Below are positions 1 to 11,000 of a stretch of 64,000 bases of DNA, piece by piece; position 1 is the stretch's first letter, and every line of letters starts with the position of its first letter. Origin of the DNA: Flavicella sediminum (lineage in GTDB: Bacteria > Bacteroidota > Bacteroidia > Flavobacteriales > Flavobacteriaceae); contig NZ_VDET01000002.1 of NCBI RefSeq assembly GCF_006381105.1, positions 651,546 through 715,545 on the forward strand, in the 5' to 3' direction. A program made the position numbers and the translations under genes. The notes under the pieces are model-generated. The model was not told the DNA's origin and searched no databases. It saw only the letters and a program-made list of their open reading frames with translations.

Positions 1-51
1 TTAAAGGAGGTTTTTTATTTTTTACTAGGACCTATATTCTTTAAAATAAAT

Positions 52-78
52 CAGCAAAAATTTCTCTAGTTTTTGCTG
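52..78. repeat. Inverted repeat upstream of mutS
   Basis: CAGCAAAAA at 52-60 pairs with TTTTTGCTG at 70-78 across a 9-base loop. On the minus strand the hairpin is followed by a T-rich stretch, so it could end a minus-strand transcript from beyond the left edge. On the plus strand it would lie in the leader or promoter region of mutS. No TAnnTTTG element was seen in 1-128. Confidence 0.4.
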
Positions 79-128
79 CTACAAACAAAAGCCTTAAATT
101 CGCTTTTCATATTTAAACTCCAGTAATT

Positions 129-2741
129 TTGGCAAAAACAAAAGCGAAAAAGGAAACTCCTTTAATGAAACAATACAACACAATCAAGGCAAAATACCCT
201 GATGCCATGTTGTTATTTAGAGTTGGTGATTTTTATGAAACTTTTGGAGAAGATGCCGTAAAATGTGCACGTGTTTTAAATATTACTTTAACCAAAAGAG
301 GTGCCGGTAGTGAAACCGAAACTGCTTTGGCTGGTTTTCCCCACCATTCGTTAAACACCTATTTGCCTAAACTGGTAAAAGCAGGAATGCGTGTGGCTAT
401 TTGCGATCAATTAGAAGATCCTAAAATGACCAAAACCATTGTAAAACGAGGCGTTACTGAACTGGTTACTCCTGGTGTTTCATTTAATGATGAAGTCTTA
501 CAATCCAATACCAATAATTTTTTAGCCGCCGTTCATTTTGGAAAAAAACAATTGGGAGTTTCTTTTTTGGATGTTTCTACGGGTGAATTTTTTACAGCAC
601 AAGGTTCTGCTGAATACATCGATAAATTATTGCAGAATTTTCATCCAAGTGAAGTCCTAATTCAAAAACAACACCGTGTAAAATTTACCGAAGTTTTTGG
701 CACTAATTTTCATTCTTTTTATTTAGATGATTGGGTTTTTCAAAGTGATTTTGCCAATGAAAGCTTAGAAAATCATTTCAAAGTAAACTCTTTAAAAGGT
801 TTTGGTATCGATACCTTAACAGAAGGAATTATTTCTGCAGGGGCTGTTTTGTATTATTTGTCAGAAACACAACACAATAAAATTGAACACATCACTTGTA
901 TTCAAAGAATACAAGAAGATAAATATGTTTGGATGGACAGATTTACCATTCGAAATTTAGAATTATACGCATCAACGGAAGCAAACGCGGTAACTCTTTT
1001 AAAAGTTATTGATCAAACCATTTCTCCTATGGGCGGACGCTTATTAAGAAGATGGTTGGCTTTGCCCTTAAAAAATATTGACGAAATAAAAACACGCCAA
1101 GAGGTAGTTAAATACCTAATGGACACACCTGATTTCTTTGAAACGGTAAGTTATCAAATCAAACAAATTAGCGATATTGAAAGATTGGTTTCTAAAGTTG
1201 CTACCAGTAAAATTCAACCTAGAGATGTTGTCAATCTTAAAAATTCTTTAAACGCAATTATTCCGATCAAAGAAGCTGCTGAAAAAAGCAGCAATACTTC
1301 TTTAAAAACAATTGGACAACAATTACACGATTGTGCTGAAATAAGAAATACCATTAAGAGTACTTTATTTGAAGAAGCTCCAGTGAATATCAACAAAGGA
1401 AACAGCATTGCTTCTGGTGTTTCTCAAGAATTAGACGACTTAAGAGCAATATCTACTTCGGGTAAGGATTATTTAGATGCCATGTTGACTAGAGAAACTG
1501 AACGAACTGGAATTACTTCGTTAAAAATAGCTTTTAACAATGTTTTCGGATATTATATTGAGGTGCGTAATTCTCATAAAGACAAGGTTCCCGAAGAGTG
1601 GATTCGTAAGCAAACCTTAGTCAATGCAGAAAGATATATTACAGAAGAATTAAAAGAATATGAAACTAAAATTCTTGGTGCTGAAGAAAAAATAAGCAAG
1701 TTAGAACATGAATTGTATGCTAAATTGATTCATTATTTAAGTGGACACATTCAAAAAATGCAATTAAATGCACAGCTTATTGCACAAGTAGACTGTCTGA
1801 CTTCTTTTGCAAAAACCGCTACAGAAAATAGTTATGTTCGTCCGCTTTTAGATGAAAGCACCGATTTGGAAATAAAAAACGGTCGACACCCTGTTATAGA
1901 AAAACAATTGCCAATTGGCGAAGAATATATTGCCAATGATGTGGTGTTAAATAGGACTTCCCAACAAATTATTATGATTACAGGACCCAATATGTCGGGT
2001 AAATCAGCCATCCTTCGCCAAACTGCTTTGATTGTTTTGCTAGCACAAATGGGAAGTTATGTTCCTGCACAAAATGCCAAAATTGGCGTGGTTGATAAAA
2101 TATTTACACGAGTTGGAGCCAGTGATAATATTTCTATGGGAGAATCTACTTTTATGGTAGAGATGAATGAGACTGCTAGTATTTTGAACAATGTTTCTGA
2201 GAGAAGTCTGATTTTATTAGATGAAATTGGACGTGGAACTAGTACCTATGATGGAATTTCTATAGCTTGGGCCATTGCAGAATATTTACATGAACATCCT
2301 ACCAAAGCAAAAACATTGTTTGCTACGCATTATCATGAATTAAATGATATGACCAATACCTTTGAAAGGGTAAAAAACTTTAATGTTTCTGTAAAAGAAT
2401 TGAAAGACACGGTTATCTTCTTACGTAAACTGGTTGCGGGTGGAAGTGAGCACAGTTTTGGTATTCATGTTGCTAAATTGGCCGGTATGCCAACACAAGT
2501 AATTCACAGGGCCAATAAAATGCTAAAGCAGTTAGAGAAAAACCATACCAATGAAGATGTCAAAGAAAAACTAAAAACAGCAAGTCAGGAAGACGATTTA
2601 CAATTGAGTTTTTTCAAATTAGACGACCCACTTTTAGAAGACATCAAAGAAGAAATTTTAACAACAAATATTGACACTTTAACACCCATTGAAGCTTTAA
2701 TGAAGCTGAATGAGATCAAAAGAATGTTGACAAAAAAATAG
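129..2741 (+). CDS. mutS: DNA mismatch repair protein MutS
   Basis: Mismatch-recognition ATPase that binds mispairs and small loops and starts mismatch repair with MutL. The 870 residues match the usual MutS length. The Phe-x-Glu mismatch wedge is visible as F35-Y-E37 in the motif GDFYETFG. The C-terminal ATPase has a Walker A motif GPNMSGKS near residue 620, a Walker B motif [10 protein letters not shown] near 700, and the ATHYHEL switch motif. The start is a TTG at 129: the next in-frame codons upstream lead to a stop (TAA at 114-116) with no ATG, and the N-terminus [17 protein letters not shown] is typical of flavobacterial MutS. An ATG at residue 13 is the only sensible alternative. The next gene starts 7 bases downstream, so the two are probably cotranscribed. 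Confidence 0.97.
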   Translation: MAKTKAKKETPLMKQYNTIKAKYPDAMLLFRVGDFYETFGEDAVKCARVLNITLTKRGAGSETETALAGFPHHSLNTYLPKLVKAGMRVAICDQLEDPKMTKTIVKRGVTELVTPGVSFNDEVLQSNTNNFLAAVHFGKKQLGVSFLDVSTGEFFTAQGSAEYIDKLLQNFHPSEVLIQKQHRVKFTEVFGTNFHSFYLDDWVFQSDFANESLENHFKVNSLKGFGIDTLTEGIISAGAVLYYLSETQHNKIEHITCIQRIQEDKYVWMDRFTIRNLELYASTEANAVTLLKVIDQTISPMGGRLLRRWLALPLKNIDEIKTRQEVVKYLMDTPDFFETVSYQIKQISDIERLVSKVATSKIQPRDVVNLKNSLNAIIPIKEAAEKSSNTSLKTIGQQLHDCAEIRNTIKSTLFEEAPVNINKGNSIASGVSQELDDLRAISTSGKDYLDAMLTRETERTGITSLKIAFNNVFGYYIEVRNSHKDKVPEEWIRKQTLVNAERYITEELKEYETKILGAEEKISKLEHELYAKLIHYLSGHIQKMQLNAQLIAQVDCLTSFAKTATENSYVRPLLDESTDLEIKNGRHPVIEKQLPIGEEYIANDVVLNRTSQQIIMITGPNMSGKSAILRQTALIVLLAQMGSYVPAQNAKIGVVDKIFTRVGASDNISMGESTFMVEMNETASILNNVSERSLILLDEIGRGTSTYDGISIAWAIAEYLHEHPTKAKTLFATHYHELNDMTNTFERVKNFNVSVKELKDTVIFLRKLVAGGSEHSFGIHVAKLAGMPTQVIHRANKMLKQLEKNHTNEDVKEKLKTASQEDDLQLSFFKLDDPLLEDIKEEILTTNIDTLTPIEALMKLNEIKRMLTKK

Positions 2742-2748
2742 TTTTTCT

Positions 2749-3375
2749 ATGAACCCGATGGAACTTATCATCAGCCATATTACTATTGTTGGATCCTTTG
2801 TTTTTGCTATATCAGGCGCACTTACAGCCATCAAAAAAAAATTAGATCCTTTCGGAATTCTAATTGTTTCCTTTATTACTGCCGTTGGTGGTGGTACCTT
2901 AAGAGATATGCTTTTGGCGGAAAGAGATGTTTTTTGGTTGTACGAAACCAAAATAATTTATGCCGTTCTAACGGGAGGAATCATCGCTATGGTATTAAAA
3001 GATAGATTGGATTTCTTTAACAAACCGATGTTCTTTTACGATTCTGTTGGACTAGGTTTATTTACTATAACAGGTGTGCAAATCGGTTTAGGCGCTAATT
3101 TAGAACCTATTATTTGTGTACTATTAGGAACTGTAACCGGTGTTTTTGGAGGCGTAATTCGTGATGTTCTTGTTAATAAAATACCCGTTATTTTCAAAAA
3201 AGAAATATACGCCACGGCTAGTATTTTTGGTGGAATTTTGTATTTAGTTTTAACAAAACTTGATGTCGAAAATCCTTACGTACAAATTATCCCAATTATT
3301 TCAATTATCTTAATTCGTATTCTTGCGGTCACTTTTAATATTTCACTTCCCAACATCTACAAGAAAAAAAAATGA
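2749..3375 (+). CDS. TRIC-family (UPF0126) membrane channel protein
   Basis: Inner-membrane protein of 208 residues with about seven hydrophobic segments and two internally related halves, as in the UPF0126/TRIC cation-channel family (older annotation: glycine transporter domain). The diagnostic glycine-rich motifs appear once per half: VGGGTLRDML near residue 45 and FGGVIRDVL near 130. The family's prokaryotic members form trimeric monovalent-cation channels; the ion used here cannot be read from sequence. It starts 7 bases after mutS, and its stop overlaps the start of the next gene in an ATGA junction (3372-3375), which suggests translational coupling. Confidence 0.88.
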   Translation: MNPMELIISHITIVGSFVFAISGALTAIKKKLDPFGILIVSFITAVGGGTLRDMLLAERDVFWLYETKIIYAVLTGGIIAMVLKDRLDFFNKPMFFYDSVGLGLFTITGVQIGLGANLEPIICVLLGTVTGVFGGVIRDVLVNKIPVIFKKEIYATASIFGGILYLVLTKLDVENPYVQIIPIISIILIRILAVTFNISLPNIYKKKK

Positions 3376-3833
3376 TTGATAATTTACAACAAGGCTTTTT
3401 TGGTATTGGAATTTTTAATGGTAAAACTCCAGAAAATTTAGGGGTATTATGGCGCTCTGCTCAAAACATGGGAGCCAGTTATATTTTCACCATCGGAAAC
3501 CGCTATGCCAAACAAGCCTGTGATACACACAAGGCTGTAGGTGCCATGCCCTATTTTCACTATACTACTTTTGATGATTTTTACCAGCAGCTTCCAAAAG
3601 GAGCTATGTTGGTTGGTGTTGAATTGGATGAAAGAGCCGTATCTTTAGAAACCTTTAAACACCCAACACGTTGTGTGTATTTATTAGGGGCAGAAGACCA
3701 TGGCTTGTCTAGAGTTGCCATAGAAAAGTCACATCACCTAGTGAAATTTGACACCCCTATGAGCTTGAATGTTTCTGTAGCTGGAAGTATTGTAATGTAT
3801 GACAGGAGAACTAAAGTTTTTCAAAAAAACTAA
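3372..3833 (+). CDS. SpoU/TrmH-family RNA 2'-O-methyltransferase
   Basis: Predicted SAM-dependent RNA ribose methyltransferase with the deep trefoil knot of the SpoU family. All three family motifs are visible: NLGVLWRSAQNMGA near residues 22-35 with the conserved Asn/Arg, LLGAEDHGLS near 104-113, and the knot motif MSLNVSVAGSIVMYD near 129-143. At 153 residues it is a minimal single-domain member, close in size to TrmL (tRNA wobble-base methylation), but the target RNA cannot be decided from sequence. The ATG overlaps the stop of the TRIC-family gene by four bases, so it sits at the end of a mutS-channel-methyltransferase run. Confidence 0.88.
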   Translation: MIDNLQQGFFGIGIFNGKTPENLGVLWRSAQNMGASYIFTIGNRYAKQACDTHKAVGAMPYFHYTTFDDFYQQLPKGAMLVGVELDERAVSLETFKHPTRCVYLLGAEDHGLSRVAIEKSHHLVKFDTPMSLNVSVAGSIVMYDRRTKVFQKN

Positions 3834-3919
3834 TCTGCATTATAAAGCAACCATTTGTTCTTTCTTGCATCTTATAAAAAAGACCCGATTCACTTACTTA
3901 AAACAGTATTGGTATTCTT

Positions 3920-4831
3920 ATGAAAAATATACTTGTAAAAACATTGATCTTTTTTCTTCTGATAGCTTGCAGTGAAAAAGGTGCTGAGAACAACACCGAA
4001 AGCTTAGACTTTATAAAATATGGTACCTCATTCGGATTTTGTTATGGCTATTGCAATGAACATCTAAACATTACGGATTCAAAAATTGTTTACAATAAAG
4101 AAAGTTGGGGAGACAATGCCTTGTTTCCTAAAATTGAAAAAACAATAGACATTGATTTAAATGATTGGGAGTTATTAAATAACAAAATCAACTTCAAAAA
4201 TTTCTCAAAACTACAAGAAACCTTTGGCTGTCCAGATTGTGCTGATGGAGGAGCAGAATGGATTGAAATTCAATCTGGAGAACGCACTCATAAAATAACA
4301 TTTGAGTATCAAAATGAACCGGATGCTGTAAAAGAGTATATTTCCATATTAAGAAATAGAATTTCAATGATCTCTAAAAGCCATAATTTTCATGAAAGCT
4401 TAAATACTTGGAATACATTGAAAGCGAATAAAGGAAATTCATACAAATACACGATCGAGTTTGTTTCTTATATTGGTTTTGGAAACCGCACAGAAATTGA
4501 AGTCTATAATGGAAACGTCATTTCTAGAAAGTACGAAGATTTCTTAACAGAAGGAGCCATGATAAAACCAGCTTTGACAACATACACTGAGACGGGGAAT
4601 GAACTCGGTTCACACACTAAAGGAGCTCCTATAAAAACCATAGACGAATTGTACGAAACCTGTATTGGAGAATACCTAATTGTTGATGCAAACACAAACT
4701 ATATAAGTTTTTTAACAAACGATGCCGGTCTTCTAAGTGATTGTGGCTATAGTTCAAAGAACTGTGCAGATGATTGTTTTGTTGGAGTCTCAATTTCAAA
4801 TTTTGAATGGATTCAATCCGAACAGCGTTAA
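3920..4831 (+). CDS. Cysteine-rich lipoprotein of unknown function
   Basis: Predicted lipoprotein of 303 residues with a signal peptide and lipobox LIAC, the lipidated Cys being residue 17. The mature part has several close cysteine pairs: FCYGYC near 35-40, GCPDCADGG near 105-113, and SDC...KNCADDC near 270-288. This suggests disulfides or metal binding in the periplasm. I do not recognise the fold with certainty; the first half looks like a small Bacteroidota family of unknown function, which is inference from general resemblance. It converges with pbpC, and their stop codons overlap (4828-4831). An 86-base gap separates it from the methyltransferase gene. Confidence 0.75.
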   Translation: MKNILVKTLIFFLLIACSEKGAENNTESLDFIKYGTSFGFCYGYCNEHLNITDSKIVYNKESWGDNALFPKIEKTIDIDLNDWELLNNKINFKNFSKLQETFGCPDCADGGAEWIEIQSGERTHKITFEYQNEPDAVKEYISILRNRISMISKSHNFHESLNTWNTLKANKGNSYKYTIEFVSYIGFGNRTEIEVYNGNVISRKYEDFLTEGAMIKPALTTYTETGNELGSHTKGAPIKTIDELYETCIGEYLIVDANTNYISFLTNDAGLLSDCGYSSKNCADDCFVGVSISNFEWIQSEQR

Positions 4832-7179
4832 TCAACAATCTCAATATTTCTTTTCAACTCATTCCCAAATTCATCAACCACCGTCAACACATATTTCCCT
4901 GGCTTTACGGCAATAGATTTTTCATGAATAGCATTTGTTTCACCCAAATACTTTTCGTTTACATACCAAAATACTTTTGTATCCGAAATACTATGCGCCA
5001 ATTTTACGACCAATTGGTTTTGAGATCCATCAAAATCCTTGGGTAAAAATATCTTAGAAAAATCTTTAGGATAAACAAAATCCATCACCCGTTGTTTTTC
5101 TGAGAAACAGTCCCTTCTATAATTAGGCAATGTTTTGTAAAACGGATTTTTCTGACGGTAATAAAACTCCATTAAAGGAGGCAAAACAAACCAACTTTTG
5201 TGTTTGATTTTGTTTAACGGTTGGCAAGAAGTATTGACTTGGTATTGCTCATTTTCTGTTACATGCACCCAACGGTGGTAAGGGCACGGTTTGGTATCTA
5301 GTCCGGCCAACTGCACCAAAACCGTATCTTTTTCTGTACAAATTTCTTTTGCTCTATAGCCACTTTTCCCACAAACAACAACTTCTGCCAATTCATCACT
5401 CGGTTCTTCAAACCAAGTGCTAGAAGGCAATGTATCAAAAACATCAAACAAGACAGGTCCAGCTGTGGAAACTCCTGTTAAACCGGGTCTACCCTCTCCA
5501 TCTGCATTTCCTACCCAAACACCAACAACATAGTCTTTGGTACTTCCAATAGCCCAAGCATCACGAAAACCAAAACTAGTTCCTGTTTTCCAAGCAATCT
5601 CCTTTGAAGAATCAAAAAACTCCCAATTTTCTTCTCCTTGTGGGCGGTTGACTTCTCTCAAAGCCGTATAAGTTAAAAACAAGGAACCAGCATCAAAAAT
5701 AGTTTTTTCTGTCGAAGCCTTTCCAAAGTCAATTTTTTCATTTTCATAATAACTAGGTGCCACAAATTCCTTAGAAAAATACTTCCCATAAGATTCTTCA
5801 TAATGATTGATTGTCCCGGAAAAAGCGGCATAGGTTTTACACAAATCCCATAAATTACTTTCTGCTCCACCCAAAATCAACGACAGTCCGTAATGACTCG
5901 AATGGTATTTGATATCCGTCAACTTCATTTTTTTTAAATAATCATGAAATCGATCTACACCAAATTCTTGTAGCATTTTAACAGCAGGTACGTTTAAAGA
6001 CCTCGACAAAGCCTTACTTGCAGGAACAGCACCATCGTATTCCAAGTTAAAATTTTTTGGATTGTAAGACGCTATTTGTGTTGGCACGTCTGCAATTAAA
6101 GTATTGGGTAAAATAACTCCCGCATCTAAAATTCCTGCATACAAAAGTGGTTTTAAAATACTTCCGGTACTTCTTGCTTTGTGAATAATATTCACATCTT
6201 TTTGATGCAATTTGTCTGTAGGTGTATTGCCAACATAGCCCAACACTTTTCTTGTTTTTACATCCAACACCAAAACCGACATATTGTAAATATTGTTTTG
6301 CTGCAAATCTTTGTAATGTTTCGAAACAATGGCATTTACTTGTTGCTGAATCGCAATATCAAGACTGGTTTTTACTTTTTCTATTGGGTTTTCGGCATCA
6401 ATTTTAGCCAATAAATGAGGAGCAATTTGTGGTAAACTATGTGGTTTTTGAGGCACACTTTCTAAAGAAGCCAAAGAACAAGTAAGAGAATCTATTACTT
6501 TTGTTTTCCATAATTTTCTTAAAAGTCGGTTTCGTTTTTCCAACAAACGGTATTGATTTTTACCCGGATAAATTAAACTCGGGGCGTTTGGCAATACTGC
6601 CAAAGTAGCTGTTTCTCCCCAAGAAAGATTTTGCGGAGCACAAGCATAATAACGCCATGAAGCAGCTTCCAAACCAACAACATTTCCTCCAAAAGGAGCA
6701 TTGGAAACATAGTGACTTAAAATTTCTTTTTTTGAAGAACGAAATTCCAAACGAATGGCTAACAGTACTTCTTTTAATTTCTCAAAATAGGATCTTTTTT
6801 TTCCTTTTCTAGACAAACGAATGACCTGCTGAGTAAGAGTACTACCTCCTCTTTTTATCCTTTTCGATTTGCTGTTTTTCACAATTGCCTTTGCAATGGA
6901 AACGGGATTAAACCCAAAGTGCTTGTAAAAATAAGCATCTTCAAAAGCGAGGATGCATTCTTCAAATTTAACAGGTATCTTTTTATTTTCTGGGAAACGC
7001 CATTGTCCATCCTTGGCAATTTTGGCGCCTAATAAAACCCCTTCTCTACTTTCAATTACTGTAGATTTGGGGTCGTTAAATAGTTTTTCTGGCAGACAAA
7101 AATAGAACCATAACAAACAACAAAAACCAACAAGTAGTTTAATTTTATGTCGCTTTACAAAAGTACGGTTCTGAGCCAA
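4828..7179 (-). CDS. pbpC: Penicillin-binding protein 1C (transglycosylase/transpeptidase)
   Basis: Bifunctional peptidoglycan synthase anchored by an N-terminal membrane segment (residues 14-29). The GT51 glycosyltransferase domain shows the catalytic Glu in FEDAYFYKHFG (E80) and the RGGSTLTQQ motif (110-118). The transpeptidase domain has S340-I-L-K343, S394-L-N396 and K531-T-G-T534. The last 80 residues form the extra C-terminal domain typical of PBP1C. The start is TTG at 7179: an in-frame TGA lies 12 bases upstream and there is no ATG in the first 290 residues. It is the last gene of a minus-strand operon with an alpha-2-macroglobulin, a pairing known in many Gram-negatives and thought to link wall repair with protease trapping. 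Confidence 0.95.
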   Translation of the reverse strand: MAQNRTFVKRHKIKLLVGFCCLLWFYFCLPEKLFNDPKSTVIESREGVLLGAKIAKDGQWRFPENKKIPVKFEECILAFEDAYFYKHFGFNPVSIAKAIVKNSKSKRIKRGGSTLTQQVIRLSRKGKKRSYFEKLKEVLLAIRLEFRSSKKEILSHYVSNAPFGGNVVGLEAASWRYYACAPQNLSWGETATLAVLPNAPSLIYPGKNQYRLLEKRNRLLRKLWKTKVIDSLTCSLASLESVPQKPHSLPQIAPHLLAKIDAENPIEKVKTSLDIAIQQQVNAIVSKHYKDLQQNNIYNMSVLVLDVKTRKVLGYVGNTPTDKLHQKDVNIIHKARSTGSILKPLLYAGILDAGVILPNTLIADVPTQIASYNPKNFNLEYDGAVPASKALSRSLNVPAVKMLQEFGVDRFHDYLKKMKLTDIKYHSSHYGLSLILGGAESNLWDLCKTYAAFSGTINHYEESYGKYFSKEFVAPSYYENEKIDFGKASTEKTIFDAGSLFLTYTALREVNRPQGEENWEFFDSSKEIAWKTGTSFGFRDAWAIGSTKDYVVGVWVGNADGEGRPGLTGVSTAGPVLFDVFDTLPSSTWFEEPSDELAEVVVCGKSGYRAKEICTEKDTVLVQLAGLDTKPCPYHRWVHVTENEQYQVNTSCQPLNKIKHKSWFVLPPLMEFYYRQKNPFYKTLPNYRRDCFSEKQRVMDFVYPKDFSKIFLPKDFDGSQNQLVVKLAHSISDTKVFWYVNEKYLGETNAIHEKSIAVKPGKYVLTVVDEFGNELKRNIEIVD

Positions 7180-7196
7180 AAGAATTTTTCAGTTAA

Positions 7197-7607
7197 TTAA
7201 TCTTCAACACTTTCATTCTTAAATCTTGGAAGAATAATTCTTTTTTCATCATCAAATTCTAAATAGGCAACACCTACATCACCTGTTTTCCAAGAATCAT
7301 AAGATCTAGACCCGCCCTTTACATAACATTTTAAACGCTGTCTATCAACAAATTCTCTTAAACCATAAAGACTTAAGTTTTTGTTCTTTTTAATTTCTCT
7401 AGTAATTAAATTTGCACTTTCCTGAGTAATGGCATTTAAAAAAGCCATTCCATACGTTTCCCCATTTTGGTGCTTAAAAATTTCACCATTTTCATGATGT
7501 GTTCTAAAGTCGTAAATTTTCACGCCTTCAAACCCAACATTGTGCTCGTCTAAAATTGCAATCGTCTTCAATTCTGCATCTATATACTCTGCTACTTTTT
7601 TATCCAT
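7197..7607 (-). CDS. Hypothetical protein in the A2M-pbpC operon
   Basis: A 136-residue, soluble, charged protein with no signal peptide or membrane segment. I do not recognise the family. The middle is rich in charged and aromatic residues (for example DFRTHHENGEIFKH near 33-46), and the C-terminal half contains a run resembling a beta strand pair around GDVGVAYLEFDDE. The start ATG at 7607 overlaps the end of the Rid-family gene by 8 bases, and pbpC begins 17 bases after its stop, so it is almost certainly translated within this operon. Being cytoplasmic, it is unlikely to contact the periplasmic A2M directly. Confidence 0.7.
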   Translation of the reverse strand: MDKKVAEYIDAELKTIAILDEHNVGFEGVKIYDFRTHHENGEIFKHQNGETYGMAFLNAITQESANLITREIKKNKNLSLYGLREFVDRQRLKCYVKGGSRSYDSWKTGDVGVAYLEFDDEKRIILPRFKNESVED

Positions 7608-7992
7608 TCTTTTCTTTTTTTAAAGCTGTAACTTCAATTTCTATTTTCATTCTTTCATCCGCCAAACCTGCGGATATCATCATTGCTGCCGGACGAACAT
7701 TTCCTAAATACTTTTTCATCGTAGGCCAACATTTTTCAAAGTCTGTAGCTATGGGCAGCACATATTGTACTTTTACAATATCTTCCATTTTCGCACCTGC
7801 TTTCTCCAATGCCGCTTCAATATTCACAAAACATTGTTCTACCTGAGATTCTACATCTTCCACAATACTCATGGTATTGTAATCAAAGCCTGTAGTTCCT
7901 GAAACAAAAACCCAATCACCTACAACAACAGCTCGTGAATACGCCATTTTTTCTTCAAAACTAGATCCTGAACTGATATGTATTCTCTTCAT
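7600..7992 (-). CDS. Rid-family (YjgF/YER057c/UK114) protein
   Basis: A 130-residue member of the Rid family; canonical RidA hydrolyses reactive enamine/imine intermediates from amino-acid metabolism. The family signature is present: VSGTTGFD near 30-37, VEDVESQVEQCFVNIEAALEKAG near 44-66 (read in parts), and the C-terminal IEIEVTA. Aligned to RidA from that C-terminal motif, the position of the catalytic arginine (R105 in E. coli RidA) is an alanine in RPAAMM. This points to a Rid subgroup without the classic deaminase residue, so the name RidA is not given. It lies 8 bases downstream of the alpha-2-macroglobulin gene and overlaps the next gene. Confidence 0.88.
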   Translation of the reverse strand: MKRIHISSGSSFEEKMAYSRAVVVGDWVFVSGTTGFDYNTMSIVEDVESQVEQCFVNIEAALEKAGAKMEDIVKVQYVLPIATDFEKCWPTMKKYLGNVRPAAMMISAGLADERMKIEIEVTALKKEKNG

Positions 7993-8000
7993 TTTGATGC

Positions 8001-11000
8001 TTATTTTACTACTTCAATCCAACGCCCTTGACTTCTAGAAAAATAATCGTTGTCGTACATCGCTTCTGCCTGCACACCTGGCAAATAATATTTCCCGAGG
8101 TAAGATGCATTTAGCAAAACTTTAAATGTCCTGGTTTCATTCTTTTCTAAAGAGAAATAAAAATTCACACGATCATCTCTAATATCCGTATAATCTGCTT
8201 TATTCTCAGTAGCCTCTCCAAAATCAGTAAAACGTGTATTTACAATTTCCCAACCTGAAGGAAAAATCTGTGTCAACGCAATATCTGCAACTTTCTCCGT
8301 ATTCGGATTTGACAAGGTTACCAAAGCCATAAAATCAGTCCCCTGTTTCAGCTTTGCAAAAGTAATAGGTTTTGCTTCATCATCCACATATTTGACATAC
8401 AATTTGAAATTTCTTTGCACCGCAATTTCATTCCCAACAGGTAATATTCCAGAATTGATCAATCGTACATACACCACATTGTCTTTGTTATTTGTGATCG
8501 TGAATTTATTCGTGGAAGTCTCCGAAATTTTCAATGTTCGTTGCGCAATCGTGTTTTCTGTTTTAATAGAAGATTGGCTTTTGTTAATTTGATACTTTAT
8601 TGCTATTTCTTTTCCTCCATTCAACTCCACCATTTTTGCCATAGACAACAAGCAATAGGCAGTCGTTTGTGTACTCATCCAAGAGTCTGACGACAAACGC
8701 TTGGCAATGGTCTTGGCCAAAGTTCTACTTTCCGAATCTTTCAATAACAATAAAGTTTCCATTGCCATCGCCCTGTTTCTGTCGGAAGAACCATAGGTAT
8801 AATAATCTCTATATTTCCGACTAAAATCGTAATTTGCTTTTCCGGCTAGTTGAACTGCTGCCTCTTTTTGACCTGCCAAAGCATAGGCTGCTGCCAAACG
8901 CCATTTTGCCGTATTGCTAATATTTGTAAACTCTCTTAATCGATTCATAGCCGCCAAATCCGGAGAACCTGCCAAGGCCAAGGTATACAAACGGTAGGCT
9001 TGTGCCACATCAGAATAACGATAACTGAAACTTGGTCGCCAAGCTCGGGCTGTTTCTTTTTGGTAACGAAGCCAATTGCTCATAAATGTCAATGGCAATA
9101 CAAAGCCTTTTTTCTGAGCTTCTATCATAAAATGCCCTGCATAACTAGTCCCCCAATCATTTGCGGAAGCACCACCTATCCAATAAGACAAGCCTCCACT
9201 TGCTTTTTGGAATTTTCCTAGTCGCTTGATCCCTTTTTCAATATTCTCTTTGATTTCTGTTTTCTTTTCATACTCCAAATCAAAAATTGTGGGTAAAAAC
9301 AATTGCGGAAACACACTAGAAGTCGTTTGTTCTACACAGCCATGTGGATAGCGAATCAAATAACTCAAACGTTTTGTAAAATTCATTGGAGGAAGTGTTG
9401 ATACTTCAATTTCTGCATAATTGGTTCCTCGATCTCCAAAAACGGTAAAATCACGTTCTATCGTTTGATTGGCTTGCAACTCAATATCAATAAATTTACT
9501 AGAAACAGGATTTGGATTTACCACATCTAGTTCTACTTTTTGAGTAGCACGTTCTCCATTACCCTGCACAATTACTTCTACCGTATTTATTCCTATAAGG
9601 TCTTGAACATCCAAATCGAAATACACCATTTTCTCATCGGGTTGATCAAAATGGATGGATTGCACAGAAAGACTTTTGTTTTTTATTCCTCGACTTAGTT
9701 TTAAGCTTACCTGAACATCTTTTACATTTTCTTTCATTGCAAAAACCGTAACAGGAAGTGTTACTTTTTCACCTGGACTTAATTTCCTAGGCAGGCTAGC
9801 TAAAACCATCAATGGCTTTCTTACAGGAGTTGCTTTCTCCGCTTTTCCATAAGCTTCATTTGCAGCATCTCCAGCAACAAGCATCGTTCTAACAGAACCT
9901 ACATAATTTGGCATTTTAATTTTATGAGTTGCGTTTTTCCCTGCCCCCAATTCAAAAGGACCTAATACCGTAACCACGGGTTTAAATCGGTTAGCTTTGG
10001 TCGATTTCTTTTTCTGCCCTTCGTCATCACCTCCAATAGAAAAAACTTGGTTAACCGTTCCTCCAAAGGCACCAATAACTTCATCAAAAACATCCCAAGT
10101 TCTCACTCCCAAAGCTTCTCTAGTATAAAAGGCATTCCATAAATCGGGGGTTCTAAAACGAGTTAAATCTAGCAAACCTTCTTCTACAACAGCCAGCGTA
10201 TAGGTCATTTTTTTACCAGATTTTTCTGAAACCTTTACCACAAAAGTACTTTCAGGTTCCAATTCATCAGGCATAAAAATTTGGGGATCTAGACGAGTTT
10301 TTTCATTTTCAACCAAAATTGGAATCACACCATACAAACGCAAAGGCAGGTCATTTGCCACTGAAGCATGTGGCTGTAATAACGAAATATTGATATATAC
10401 ATTCGGGGTCATTACTGCGGTAATAGGAATGCTAGCCGTTGTTTGCCCTTTTTTTGTTTTTACCCAATAAGTTTCTAAAACTTCAGAACTATTTTCTACA
10501 CTGATCAAAGCATTTCCTTCCGTTCCAGAAGGAAAAGTAAGTGTAGCCTCCTCACCTACATTGTATTTTTCCTTATCCGAAGAAAACACCAACATAGTGG
10601 CCGATTCTGAATTTTTTTCTGAACTATTGGACCACCAATCTCTGAAAAAATAAGCTGTTCTTCCCGTAGCATGACCACTAATAGGGTCTTTTACTCGAAT
10701 CAAATAACGCCCACTTCTTCCTTCAGGGATTTTAATATTTAAAACTCCCGTTCCTTGTTTATTGGTTGTGACTTTAAAAGATTTATAAAGCGTTGAATGT
10801 TTTTTGCTTACATAGGATGCTAAATTATCGGAAGCAGCATTCCACCACCAAGACCAGCGAATTTTATACAATTCTACTTCTAAATTTTTACGAGCAATAG
10901 GATTTCCTTGATTGTCGACTGTGGCAATACCAAAATCAATTGTTTCACCTGTTACATAGGAATTACCATACCTTTTGGAAACCGGAGATTTCAGTCCGAC

